A stretch of 64,000 nt of DNA from Nocardia jiangxiensis NBRC 101359 (lineage in GTDB: Bacteria; Actinomycetota; Actinomycetes; Mycobacteriales; Mycobacteriaceae), in assembly GCF_000308615.1 (NCBI RefSeq), contig NZ_BAGB01000040.1:62001-126000 (forward strand), written 5' to 3'. Every line of letters starts with the position of its first letter. Position 1 is the first letter of the stretch. The notes under the pieces are model-generated. The model made no database searches. It was not told where the DNA came from and saw nothing but the letters and a program-made list of their open reading frames with translations. Shown one piece after another: positions 1 to 8,340 of this stretch. A program made the position numbers and the translations under genes.

Positions 1-576
1 GGCGAACCCCTTGAGGAAGATTGCCGCCAGCAACGCCAGCAGCACCAGCGTGATCAGCACCGAATGTCCGGTGAGCCAGTGCGGGACGAGTGGATTCTCC
101 ACGATGTGCGCCGCGCCGTCGGCCGCGGACAGGGTCATCGTGATCACGAAGTCGGTGGCCGCGAACCCCAGCAGCACCAGGATGAACAGCTTGCCGGTCC
201 AGCGCGGCAGCACGTGGGTGAACATCGCGAGTGATCCACCGCCGTGCGGGCTCTCCCGCGCCACCCGCCGGTACACCGGCAGCGCGCCGAACAACGTCAA
301 CGCCACCAGTACCAGCGTGGCCATGGGGGACAGCACGCCCGCGGCGACCGCGGCGATCCCCGGCTGATAGCCGAGCGTGGAGAAGTAGTCGACGCCGGTC
401 AGGCACATCACCTTCCACCACGACCGCTGATGGGCCTCCTCGGTCTGCTTGACCATCGGCCCGGGATGGCGCGAGTACCGGTCTTCGTTCGCCCCCTCCA
501 GCAACCAGGTTCTGAATCCGGATCCCGGCCGTTGGTCGGTCGTGGTCACGTCGTGGTCCCCCTCGGGAGCGTCCAT
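1..576 (-). CDS. APC-superfamily amino acid transporter, N-terminal part (runs off window)
   Basis: The visible 192 residues are the N-terminus of a polytopic inner-membrane permease; the rest lies left of base 1. A hydrophilic start of about 45 residues is followed by the block [18 protein letters not shown], typical of the first membrane segment of APC-type amino acid transporters, then by alternating hydrophobic segments and the loop [19 protein letters not shown]. The ATG at 576 is chosen; an in-frame GTG at 549 is a possible later start. The substrate cannot be told from this fragment. Family assignment is from memory of conserved blocks; direction and reading frame are seen directly. 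Confidence 0.75.
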   Translation of the reverse strand, partial: MDAPEGDHDVTTTDQRPGSGFRTWLLEGANEDRYSRHPGPMVKQTEEAHQRSWWKVMCLTGVDYFSTLGYQPGIAAVAAGVLSPMATLVLVALTLFGALPVYRRVARESPHGGGSLAMFTHVLPRWTGKLFILVLLGFAATDFVITMTLSAADGAAHIVENPLVPHWLTGHSVLITLVLLALLAAIFLKGFA

Positions 577-737
577 CCGGAAAACCCGGTAACTCGGCAT
601 CGTTCGGGGTCAATCTACGCGGCGCGGCGCGGCGCGTCGTGAGGGGCTGTCGCCGGATCGCACCGTGGATCGGCAGGTTTCGGGGGCGCTGTCCGTCAGC
701 GACCGTTGCTAGCCAATCGTGCCAGAATCAGCAAGTG

Positions 738-767
738 TGACGACCATCACAAAATTGGATATAGTCA
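738..767 (+). promoter_or_regulatory. CRP/GlxR-type site and -10 box upstream of the MFS gene
   Basis: TGTGACGACCATCACA (738-753) is an exact match to the CRP-family consensus TGTGA-N6-TCACA. TATAGT at 762-767 is a good -10 hexamer placed so that the site would cover the -35 region, which suggests repression or a promoter-overlapping activator. The transcript would carry a leader of about 165 bases before the GTG at 938. Nothing else was seen in the gene-free stretch 577-937. Confidence 0.6.
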
Positions 768-937
768 CTGGTCGTCCGGTGTGCATAGCCACGTTCTCGG
801 AGTGTCTCTCCGTTTGCCGCCGCGCCAAACCGGGTAAACGTGGCATTCGTTGCCATTCTGTAACCCGCATGGCGACATCAGTTTTCCGCACTGCGACAGC
901 GCGGTGCTTCAACACCCACGGGGAGAGGAGTTCGCGC

Positions 938-2260
938 GTGACGAACGGCGACTCACAACCGCAACAACGACGTTCCGTGGCCGCAGCGGCAATGGGCAAC
1001 GCCACCGAGTGGTACGACTACGGCGTCTACGCCGCCACCGCCACCTACCTCACCCACGCCTTCTTCCCCGGCGCCCTCGGCACCATCGGCACCCTGCTCG
1101 GCTTCGCCATCTCCTTCGTGCTACGCCCCGTCGGCGGCATGTGGTGGGGACCCCTCGGCGACCGCATCGGCCGCAAAGCCGTCCTCGCCGTCACCATCCT
1201 GCTCATGGCCACGGTCACCGGCCTCATCGGCGTGATCCCGAGCCACGACAGCATCGGCATCGCAGCCCCCATCCTCCTGATCGTCCTGCGCGTCATCCAG
1301 GGCTTCTCCACCGGCGGCGAATACGGCGGCGCAGCGACCTACCTCGCCGAATCCGTCGACGACAAACGCCGCGGATTCCTCGGCAGCTTCCTGGAATTCG
1401 GCACCCTCAGCGGCTTCATCGGCGGCTCGGCCATCGTGCTGCTCATGCAGGTCATGCTCGACGAGGACCAGATGCAGGCATGGGGCTGGCGCGTACCGTT
1501 CCTGATCGCCATCCCGCTCGGCCTGGTCGGCTGGTACCTGCGAAGCAAACTCGACGAATCCCCGGTCTTCACCGAAGTCGCCGAACACGAACACCCCAAG
1601 GGCGGCCTGATCAAACTGATCACCGAATACCGCCGCGAACTGCTCACCCTCGGCGGCCTGGTCATCGCCCTGAACGTCGTCAACTACACCCTGCTCGCCT
1701 ACATGCCCACCTACCTGCACGGCACCATCGGCGTCAGCGACACCCAAACCACCGCCATGGTCCTGATCGGACAGCTCGTCATGGCACTGGTGCTGCCACT
1801 GTGCGGCGGACTGTCCGACCGCATCGGCCGCCGACCCATGTGGCTGATCTCGCTGATCGGACTCGGCGTGCTCTCCATACCCATGTACTGGCTCATGGGC
1901 AAGGGAATCGGCTGGGCCATCACCGGATTCATCGTCCTGGGCCTGCTGTACGTGCCGCAGCTGTCCACGATCTCCGCGACCTTCCCCGCGATCTTCCCCA
2001 CCCACGTCCGCTACGCCGGATTCGCCCTGTCCTACAACCTGTCCACCGCCCTCTTCGGCGGCACCGCGCCCCTGATCAGCCAGTGGGTCATCGACCGGAC
2101 CCACTGGGACCTGTTCCCGGCCTACTTCATGGTCGGCTCCTGCGTTTTGGGCCTGGTCGCCTGGGTGTTCCTGCGCGAAACCGTCGGCGCCTCCCTGCGC
2201 GGCACCGACGTCCCGGCCAGCGGAGAAATCCCCGTCGTACAGAAAGAGAGAACCGCCTGA
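938..2260 (+). CDS. MFS transporter of the metabolite:H+ symporter (ProP-like) family
   Basis: A 440-residue, 12-helix proton symporter for a small organic solute (proline, betaine, dicarboxylate or similar; substrate not deducible). Seen: GNATEWYDYGVY at about 20-31, the MFS loop motif GPLGDRIGRK at 71-80, and RVIQGFSTGGEYGG at 118-131, the hallmark of the MHS subfamily; a second GLSDRIGRR motif occurs in the second half. The GTG at 938 is chosen because GGGGAGAGGAG lies 7 bases upstream and the protein then starts at the family's usual point; an open frame extends further upstream without homology. It sits behind a CRP-type site and ends at a perfect hairpin. Confidence 0.88.
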   Translation: MTNGDSQPQQRRSVAAAAMGNATEWYDYGVYAATATYLTHAFFPGALGTIGTLLGFAISFVLRPVGGMWWGPLGDRIGRKAVLAVTILLMATVTGLIGVIPSHDSIGIAAPILLIVLRVIQGFSTGGEYGGAATYLAESVDDKRRGFLGSFLEFGTLSGFIGGSAIVLLMQVMLDEDQMQAWGWRVPFLIAIPLGLVGWYLRSKLDESPVFTEVAEHEHPKGGLIKLITEYRRELLTLGGLVIALNVVNYTLLAYMPTYLHGTIGVSDTQTTAMVLIGQLVMALVLPLCGGLSDRIGRRPMWLISLIGLGVLSIPMYWLMGKGIGWAITGFIVLGLLYVPQLSTISATFPAIFPTHVRYAGFALSYNLSTALFGGTAPLISQWVIDRTHWDLFPAYFMVGSCVLGLVAWVFLRETVGASLRGTDVPASGEIPVVQKERTA

Positions 2261-2267
2261 ACCCACT

Positions 2268-2304
2268 CGGCCGGTGCTCCGCGGAGGCCGCGGAGCACCG
2301 GCCG
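2268..2304. terminator. Bidirectional hairpin between convergent genes
   Basis: Perfect 17-bp stem (CGGCCGGTGCTCCGCGG and its complement) with a 3-base AGG loop, placed 8 bases after the MFS stop and 35 bases before the stop of the convergent esterase gene. It has no T-tract, as is common for actinobacterial hairpins. Confidence 0.8.
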
Positions 2305-2338
2305 AACCAGGCGCACACCCCGGTTCGATCCAGTCCGA

Positions 2339-3388
2339 TCAATTCGCCGAGGTCTGCTCCGCGCCCGACGAGGTCAGCGCCGCCTCGAACCGGGGCCAGG
2401 AGCGATGTAGGTCATCCTGCCAATAACCCCACGAATGCGTCCCGGTCGCACGGAAATCGAACGTCGCGGGAACCTTCAACTCCCGCAAGCGATCCTGCAA
2501 CTGATGCGTGCACATATTGGTGACCGACTCCAGCGGCGCACCGAAAAGCACCTGATACATCAGCAGCACCCCGTTACCGTGCGCGCCGTCGACACTGTCG
2601 TGCGACCCCAACAGACCCGTGCCCGTGGACACGTAGATCGTCGTGCCGCGCAACCGATTCACATGCAGATACGGATCGTTCGCCGCCCACGCCGGATCAC
2701 TCGGCGGACCCCACATATTCACCGCGTTCCCGTGCTCCTGCGCGACGACCGCCTGAACCATCGCCTGCCCCATCGGATTGCTCGTACGCACACACCCGCT
2801 GTACGACCCGATCGCCCGATACAACCCCGGCGAATCCATCGCCAACTGGAACACCGACGTCCCCGCCATCGAAATACCGGCGACAGCGTTCGCGCCACTG
2901 CCACCGAACGCGGCATCGATGATCGGCGGCAACTCGCGAGTCAACAACGTCGACCACCGCTGACGCCCCAGCACCGGATCGTCCGCACGCCAATCGGTGA
3001 AGTAGCTGCCCGCACCACCGAACGGAATCACCACGTTGACCTGCTTGTCACGGAAGAACTTCACCAGATCCGTGCCCTCGAGCCAGTTTCCGTCCGATCC
3101 CCCGTTCGCGCCGTTGAGCAGATACAGCGTCGGCGCCGGCCGATCGGGGTGAGCGGCCCGCAGCACCGTCAACCGCGTCCTGGTAGCCATCGCGGCCGAA
3201 TACACCCCGACATCCAGCACGCGATCGGACACCTTACGGATGCCACTGATATGCGATCCGTCCTCGGCGCTCGGCTGCTTCGGAGCCACCGGATCGGGCG
3301 CGGCCACCGCCACCCCGTCGGCTCCCACCGTGACAGCCAACGCCGTGGTTGCCGCCAGAAAACCCCGCGACATGCGCGCGAACATCAT
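2339..3388 (-). CDS. Secreted mycolyltransferase (antigen 85-like) esterase
   Basis: An exported 349-residue alpha/beta hydrolase expected to transfer mycolic acids onto trehalose or arabinogalactan in the cell envelope. Seen: a signal peptide ending near AVAA (residue 30), the nucleophile elbow GISMAGTS with Ser at about 173, a Glu at about 287 in a position matching the Ag85 acid, and GTHSWGYW with His at about 318, the Ag85 catalytic-His block. The ATG at 3388 is chosen over longer frames because GGAG precedes it by 5 bases and the signal peptide follows at once. Plain esterase activity is possible, but the C-terminal GTHSW block favours the mycolyltransferase family. Confidence 0.85.
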   Translation of the reverse strand: MMFARMSRGFLAATTALAVTVGADGVAVAAPDPVAPKQPSAEDGSHISGIRKVSDRVLDVGVYSAAMATRTRLTVLRAAHPDRPAPTLYLLNGANGGSDGNWLEGTDLVKFFRDKQVNVVIPFGGAGSYFTDWRADDPVLGRQRWSTLLTRELPPIIDAAFGGSGANAVAGISMAGTSVFQLAMDSPGLYRAIGSYSGCVRTSNPMGQAMVQAVVAQEHGNAVNMWGPPSDPAWAANDPYLHVNRLRGTTIYVSTGTGLLGSHDSVDGAHGNGVLLMYQVLFGAPLESVTNMCTHQLQDRLRELKVPATFDFRATGTHSWGYWQDDLHRSWPRFEAALTSSGAEQTSAN

Positions 3389-3692
3389 CGCACTCCGATC
3401 TGGATGCGGTGAACCGTCCGCTCGGCCACCCCCGAGCGTCGTCCACCTGAATACGAATCCGATTGAACAGCAGCGCGATTGCGCCGGTCCAGAACTCTCG
3501 CAGAAGTTGTGCTCGTTCCCAGAACGTGCGTGCCTTGATTGGCAGAGCTCCTCGAGGCAGGGGAGACGCGCCGCGAGTTGCGCAGGGCGAGCACCGATTC
3601 CACGCACGAAGCTGCGAAACAACTGGATTGCCGAGCGATTGCTGGGGTACTCTACCGGCGGTATACATCAGTTCGGATATCGGGAGTGTGGC

Positions 3693-4280
3693 GTGAGTCG
3701 TTTGATGCGAATAGTGGTTCTCTTACTGATTCCGGTGGTGGTCCTCGTCGGCGGTTGTAAGAGCTCGTCGTCGAGTGCACCCAGTAGTGGTACGGATCAA
3801 TCGATTCCAGCGGACCCGACCGGCACCGCCGCCGACGCGAAGGCCGAGGACACCAGTTGCCCGACCTCGAACACCACAGCCTTCGCCAAAACCAAGTTCG
3901 TCGCCCACTCCGGGCTGGCCTTCGGAGCGTTCCACCGGTGGCTGTACAAGCCGATGAAGGCCGGCACCTTCAAGAAGGGCGCCAAGGGCCGCATCACCGC
4001 ATTCGTCAAGGGCGGCCTGGCGGCACTGTTCGTCAAGCGTGAGGTCCGCCTGGCCCTGGTCGACGCGAAGGCGAATCCCACGCTGTGCAAGTCGATCTCG
4101 GTCCCGCTGGGCAAACTCGGCGACACCGTGCAATCGGCCTTCGACAAACTCAAGGGCGGCGACAGCTCCGGCGTGGACGGCCTGAACACTCTGATCAGCC
4201 AGACCGAGAGCACCTCCAAGAGCGACGGCGTGGAGATCACCGAGGACGAGAACGGTGATCTGACCAAGTCTCCGAGCTGA
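3693..4280 (+). CDS. Lipoprotein of unknown function
   Basis: A 195-residue predicted lipoprotein anchored on the outer face of the membrane. The N-terminus is a short charged stretch, a hydrophobic core and the lipobox VLVGGC, followed by a Ser-rich linker. The mature part contains two further Cys residues (SCPTS and TLCKS), probably disulfide-bonded, and a basic segment around FKKGAKGRITAFVKGG. No enzymatic motif is visible. The GTG at 3693 is preceded by CGGGAG; TATACA at 3662-3667 could be the -10 box. It is single-cistron, ending at a strong hairpin. I do not recognise the family. Confidence 0.75.
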   Translation: MSRLMRIVVLLLIPVVVLVGGCKSSSSSAPSSGTDQSIPADPTGTAADAKAEDTSCPTSNTTAFAKTKFVAHSGLAFGAFHRWLYKPMKAGTFKKGAKGRITAFVKGGLAALFVKREVRLALVDAKANPTLCKSISVPLGKLGDTVQSAFDKLKGGDSSGVDGLNTLISQTESTSKSDGVEITEDENGDLTKSPS

Positions 4281-4294
4281 TTTCCCTCTCGAAC

Positions 4295-4329
4295 CAGTGA
4301 GGGCGGGCCCCAAGGGTCCGCCCTCACTG
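4295..4329. terminator. Hairpin terminator after the lipoprotein gene
   Basis: Stem CAGTGAGGGCGG pairing with CCGCCCTCACTG (12 bp, perfect), extended inside by G-T, C-G, C-G, C-G pairs around a 3-base loop; it starts 15 bases after the stop codon at 4280. Confidence 0.8.
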
Positions 4330-4372
4330 CTGTTCGGGCACTGATTGATGGAAATGCGAGTGATCGGACAAC

Positions 4373-4427
4373 CTCAGGACCACTGCCCTAATTCGTCACT
4401 GTGACGAATTAGGGCAGTGGTCCTGAG
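4373..4427. repeat. 55-bp perfect palindrome (27-bp arms, 1-base centre)
   Basis: The arms run 4373-4399 and 4401-4427 and are exact complements around T4400; the arm reads CTCAGGACCACTGCCCTAAT then TCGTCAC. It lies exactly where homology of the downstream dikinase-like pseudogene breaks off. It cannot form an ordinary hairpin terminator because there is no loop. Two abutting ends of a mobile element, or a very strong dyad operator, are the alternatives; neither can be proved here. Confidence 0.7.
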
Positions 4428-4442
4428 AAGGGGTGGGGGAGT

Positions 4443-6400
4443 TTGTCATTGGATCCTGCTCGTCTCATGAGCGCCGGGCATCCCTCGGGCTCTGAGGGCA
4501 TCCTGAGGGGCCTGCTGGGTGCAGTCGAAGCGGTGTTCCGGTCATGGAACACCCGCCGTGCGGTGAAATACCGTGAGCTGCATAAGATTTGCGATGATCT
4601 GGGCACCGCGGTCGTGGTGCAGTCGATGGTGTTCGGCAACCTCGACGAACGATCCGGCTCCGGCGTGGTCTTCACCCGCAACCCTGTGACCGGCGAACCC
4701 GGACTGTTCGGCGAGTTCCTCGCCGCCACCCAGGGTGAAGACGTGGTCGCGGGCATCCGCACCCCCGACCCGGTCGCGGGGTTGGCCGATCACCTTCCCG
4801 AGGTCTACACCGAACTCGAACGCACCTGTGCCGAGCTGGAACGCGTCCGCGGTGACGTCCTGGACATCGAGTTCACCATCGAACGCGGCACCCTGTACAT
4901 GCTTCAGGTCCGCAGTGCCAAACGCACCGCCCAGGCCGCGATCCGTATCGCCGCGGACCTGCTCGCCGAAGGCGTCCTGTCCACCGAGGACGCCCTGGAC
5001 GCGATATCGCTGGACCAGGTCCGCCAGCTCCAACGTCCCGGATTCGACCCCGCCGACTACGAACTCGCCCGTACTCACGGCCGCGTGCTGGCCACCGGTG
5101 TCGGCGCTGCACCCGGCCATGTCGTGGACGAGTTTCACTTCACCTCGGACGCTGCCCAGCAGGCTGCCAAAGCAGGGAAGACGGTCATTCTGGCTCGGCC
5201 GGTCACCAGCCCCACCGACTTGCACGGCATGATCGCTGCGGCTGGAATCCTCACTGCCACAGGCGGTTCCACCAGCCATGCGGCAGTCGTGGCGCGTGCG
5301 CTGGAACCACCTGTGTGGTCGGGTGCGGAGCGCTGGACATCGATCCGGGCCTCGGCACTCTGTCGATCGGTGAGACCACTCTGCACACTGGTGATCTGGT
5401 CTCGCTCGACGGCACCACCGGCGAAGTGCATTCCGGCGCTGTGCAACTCAGCCAGCCCGCCGCCGAGGACGAGCACCTCGCGGGTCTGCTGGCATTGGCT
5501 CGCCAACGCACCTCCGCGCAGGTGTTCGCTCGCATCACCACGCCCGCGCAGGTCACCTCGGCACTCGGCGCGGGGGCCGACGGGATCGTCGCTGGTGTCG
5601 ACTCGGTGCTCGCGGCCAGCGGCCGCCTGCAGGAGGTGATCGATACCATCGCCGAGAACGACCTCAGCGTCGCAGCACCCGCGCTCGAACGTGCCGTCGC
5701 CGAGGAGTTCGAGAAGATCTTCGCGGTCGTCGGCGACATCGAATTCGGTGTCCGGGCAATTGATTTCGATGCCGACGAGTCTCGTGAGCTGCTCGGGGCG
5801 ACCGAACTGTTCATCACCCATCCGGAGCTGGCACTTCCGATGGGCTCCACCGATATCCTTTCCGCCCAGATCCGCGGCATCACTGCTGCGGTCACCGCCA
5901 CCGGACAGCTTCTGCGCATCCACTTCACCGTCCGTAAGATCAACGATCCCGCCGAAACCGCGTTGCTGCGCAAGCTCATCGGCGAAGTTCCGCTAGGGGT
6001 CGGGGCCTACATCGCCACTCCGCGTGGCGCGAACGCCGTGCTGGACATCGCCGAACACGCAGACACCATCTGGCTCGAGGTCCGCGAACTCCAAGCCGCG
6101 ATGATCGGTGTGCCCGCCCGGCATCTGCTCACCGCCGAACCGCTCGACGCGTACCTCCGGCGCGGATTGATCGGTGTCGATCCGCGCGTGCAGATCGACA
6201 CCCAAGCCGGACAGCTCATCGACATGGTGGCAGCGGCCGCCGAGCGTCGGCCGCGGTGCCGAATCGGCGCCCGGCTCACCGGTCCAGTGCCCGCACCACT
6301 GGCGGAAGCGTTGGCGCGCAGGGGATTCAACGTTGTCGCGGTGAACGCCGACGAAGTCCGCACCACCATCCTCGCTCTCGGGCGAGCCGCTCCGGCATAG
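4443..6400 (+). pseudogene. Pyruvate-phosphate-dikinase/PEP-synthase-like gene, 5'-truncated and frameshifted
   Basis: The first frame (4443 to about 5310) encodes the second half of the ATP-grasp domain (AVVVQSMVFGNLDERSGSGV) and the phosphohistidine domain with GGSTSHAAVVARALE. At 5305-5315 the reading must shift by one base to continue as CVVGCGALDIDPG; this second frame (to 6400) encodes a TIM-barrel-like C-terminus. The roughly 150 N-terminal residues with the SVRSG-type ATP-binding part are absent. The barrel also looks divergent: I see no GTNDL or CGEHG motif of true PEP/pyruvate barrels. It is a paralogue of the gene at 19053, which has no barrel. Loss of function is inferred from truncation plus frameshift; the frameshift alone could be a sequencing error. 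Confidence 0.8.
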
Positions 6401-6439
6401 GATTCGCCGATCACAGGCGTCCGGCCCGAGTGAACGGTT

Positions 6440-6473
6440 GCCAGGGGCAGGCCCACGCGGGCCTGTCGCTGGC
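6440..6473. terminator. Hairpin between the dikinase pseudogene and the ACT-domain gene
   Basis: Outer stem GCCAG/CTGGC and inner stem CAGGCCC/GGGCCTG around ACGC, separated by an imperfect 3-base step. It lies in the intergenic region of two convergent reading frames. Confidence 0.5.
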
Positions 6474-6554
6474 ACTCCGTTCAGTGATAAGCGGTTCGGG
6501 ACGGCGCTCGGCACAACGCAGACTCGCCTGGTGTGGGGCGTCGGCCGCGAACCG

Positions 6555-7379
6555 TCAGAATTCGCGCGTTGCTGTCGTGGTGCGCGCAAGATCGTGCAGG
6601 CGGTGCGCACGTGCGATCTCGGCCGGTGTGAACGGCTCGTCAGGACGATGGAAGCGTAACGTCCGGCCGGTCGGCGAGGCGAGTTCTAGCACGGTGCCGT
6701 CGCCGGGGTCGGTGGCTGCGGTGTGGTTCACGTAGTGGGCGCCGAGTAGTTCGGCGACGGCGAGTGGAAGCTCGCCCGGGTCGGCGGCCACGCGGGCGGC
6801 CATGGTGAGGGCTTTGGTCTGGCCATCCACGAGTGTCAACGCGGTGGCCTGCCAGACCCGGATGCCGTAGCCACCCGCGTCGGCTGCCGCGGTGGTCAAC
6901 TCGTCGATGGTGCGGGCCGCACGAGCCGAGACGACGAGTTCGTCGAGAACGTCGGCGTCGAGCCGGTGTACGTGCACGGCCAGGATGTTCACCTGGCGCC
7001 GCGCCAGATGCTTCGTCAGCTCCTGCAACTGGCCCGGGGTGTCGCTGACCCGGACCCGGATCCGCCACAGCAACCCGGCATCATCCACAGCGGCCCGCCG
7101 CCTCAGGTCCGGGCCGTGCATCCAGGACCCGAACAGTCGCATCGCCGATGGCTCCACGATCCAGATCACCAGCACTGTCGTGGTCACAGTCAAGACCGAT
7201 AACGCCAGTGGATACGGCAGGTCGGTATGCATCACCGCGGCGTGCAGCATCAACTCGACCGGGAAAACAGCAGCGAGTTTCGCGAATGCGAGCCGAGTCC
7301 GGCGCGGATGCGGGAGGCGTCCGCACACTTCGCAGGCCAGTACTTCGACCGGTGCGGTTTTCTGTCGGATTCTTCCCAT
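6555..7379 (-). CDS. ACT-domain protein with N-terminal membrane helices
   Basis: A 274-residue protein. About residues 30-75 contain two hydrophobic helices (LAFAKLAAVFPVELMLHAAV and ALSVLTVTTTVLVIWIV), so it is probably membrane-anchored. Residues about 100-190 form a predicted ACT-like ligand-binding domain (WRIRVRVSDTPGQLQELTKHLARRQ), and a second related half follows. A CEVC motif occurs near the N-terminus (residues 16-19). Such proteins are usually annotated as regulatory ACT proteins without known ligand. The start ATG at 7379 has only a weak GGAA ribosome site, so a later start is possible. It is unlinked to neighbours by operon structure. Confidence 0.6.
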   Translation of the reverse strand: MGRIRQKTAPVEVLACEVCGRLPHPRRTRLAFAKLAAVFPVELMLHAAVMHTDLPYPLALSVLTVTTTVLVIWIVEPSAMRLFGSWMHGPDLRRRAAVDDAGLLWRIRVRVSDTPGQLQELTKHLARRQVNILAVHVHRLDADVLDELVVSARAARTIDELTTAAADAGGYGIRVWQATALTLVDGQTKALTMAARVAADPGELPLAVAELLGAHYVNHTAATDPGDGTVLELASPTGRTLRFHRPDEPFTPAEIARAHRLHDLARTTTATREF

Positions 7380-7574
7380 GTATTCCAGCGTCGGCGGTCT
7401 TTGTTTCGGGGTTGGTCCGCACCTGTGAATCCGTGGTGAAGGGATGCGCTGAAACCTTGGGCCACAACATATTACGGCGTGACGGAGGTCATCACGACGA
7501 GCGTAATGTGACTCGGCGCACGATCGACCGGTTGTCGTTGGGGCGTGTGATTTCGATCCCGGCGATGAGATGAC

Positions 7575-8011
7575 GTTGGCTCATCTACGCGGTGCTGGGC
7601 CAGCCTGGCGGTCGAAGTTTCTCTGCTGTCGAGCCAGTCCAGGAAGACGATGGCGCCGCGGATCAGCTGACGATTGGACCGGTGTGCGGATTCGCGAAAG
7701 GTTCTGCGGGTGCCGCGGCATCGGGCGCGCCTGATGATGTGCCATTCGGCGTAGGCGCGACGATCGGCTGGTGCTGGCGCGACAGCGTGGGGACGATGTG
7801 CTCGACACACAGCTGCAGCGGGGCCAGCGCCCCGTTGCGTCGCGGGAGGATCCCGGCTCGACGAACGGTGCACGGACGTGGTGGGTGCGGGCCTTTTTTG
7901 CGGAAGCTGGTCGATGGTGTCTACCGCAATCCGATCCCACGGCAATGGATTTCGGTACGGGGAATCGGCCGGAACCGAAGCAAGGCCGTAGCGCGACATC
8001 TGGGGCTCCAC
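7575..8011 (-). pseudogene. Decayed XerD-like tyrosine recombinase
   Basis: Read on the minus strand, three frames must be joined: RIAVDTIDQLPQKRP, then HHVRAPFVEPG, then RNGALAPLQLCVEHIVP, then AYAEWHIIRRARCRGTRR with NRQLIRGAIVFLDWLD and LAQHRVDE. The last part matches the N-terminal SAM-like segment I know from actinobacterial XerD-type proteins (WHVIRxAR, RAAIRFLxWL, LxQxxLDxWL). No catalytic R-H-R-Y domain is present. It is a relic with several frameshifts. The rest of the 7380-8340 stretch holds no other supportable gene. Family assignment is from pattern memory and moderately secure. Confidence 0.5.
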
Positions 8012-8198
8012 GCAAGGCGTCGGCGTGTTCGAGAGAGTCCAGCCGATCGCTCGGGTCGTTGATCGCCTCGCCGCGGAGTATGTCGCTGCCAGACAAGAAT
8101 TGGCGTTGGGGCTCCGCAGCTGAACTCAGCTCGTCACGCTCCGGAATTGGCGTTCTCCGGAGCCTGCCATTGTGGTTGGCTTGTCGCGACCCTGGGAG

Positions 8199-8238
8199 CC
8201 CGGAGCCGGTCGAGCCATGTGGCTGATCCGGCTCCGGG
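8199..8238. terminator. Two-tier hairpin downstream of the PEP-utiliser gene
   Basis: Outer 11-bp perfect stem CCCGGAGCCGG/CCGGCTCCGGG, 3-base internal loop on each side, inner 5-bp stem AGCCA/TGGCT. It lies about 100 bases beyond the stop codon at 8341 of the minus-strand gene, so it may end that transcript. Confidence 0.55.
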
Positions 8239-8340
8239 GACAGCTCCCGGCATGGTCGGCACGTTGCGGTTGTTTTGCGCCGAACAACGTCGATCGTCGC
8301 GACGGGACAATGACACGACCCCGGAGTACAGTGCGCGGGT

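Noticed and set aside
1121..2266. 381-codon frame antisense to the MFS gene
   Set aside because: Acidic Gly/Asp/Glu-rich low-complexity text typical of antisense to high-GC membrane proteins.
2325..2345. tRNA-like T-loop GGTTCGATCC
   Set aside because: The flanking bases do not form a T-stem, and no acceptor or anticodon arm can be drawn around it.
850..2523. 557-codon plus-strand frame overlapping the MFS gene
   Set aside because: Arg/His/Pro-rich out-of-frame translation of the MFS coding sequence.
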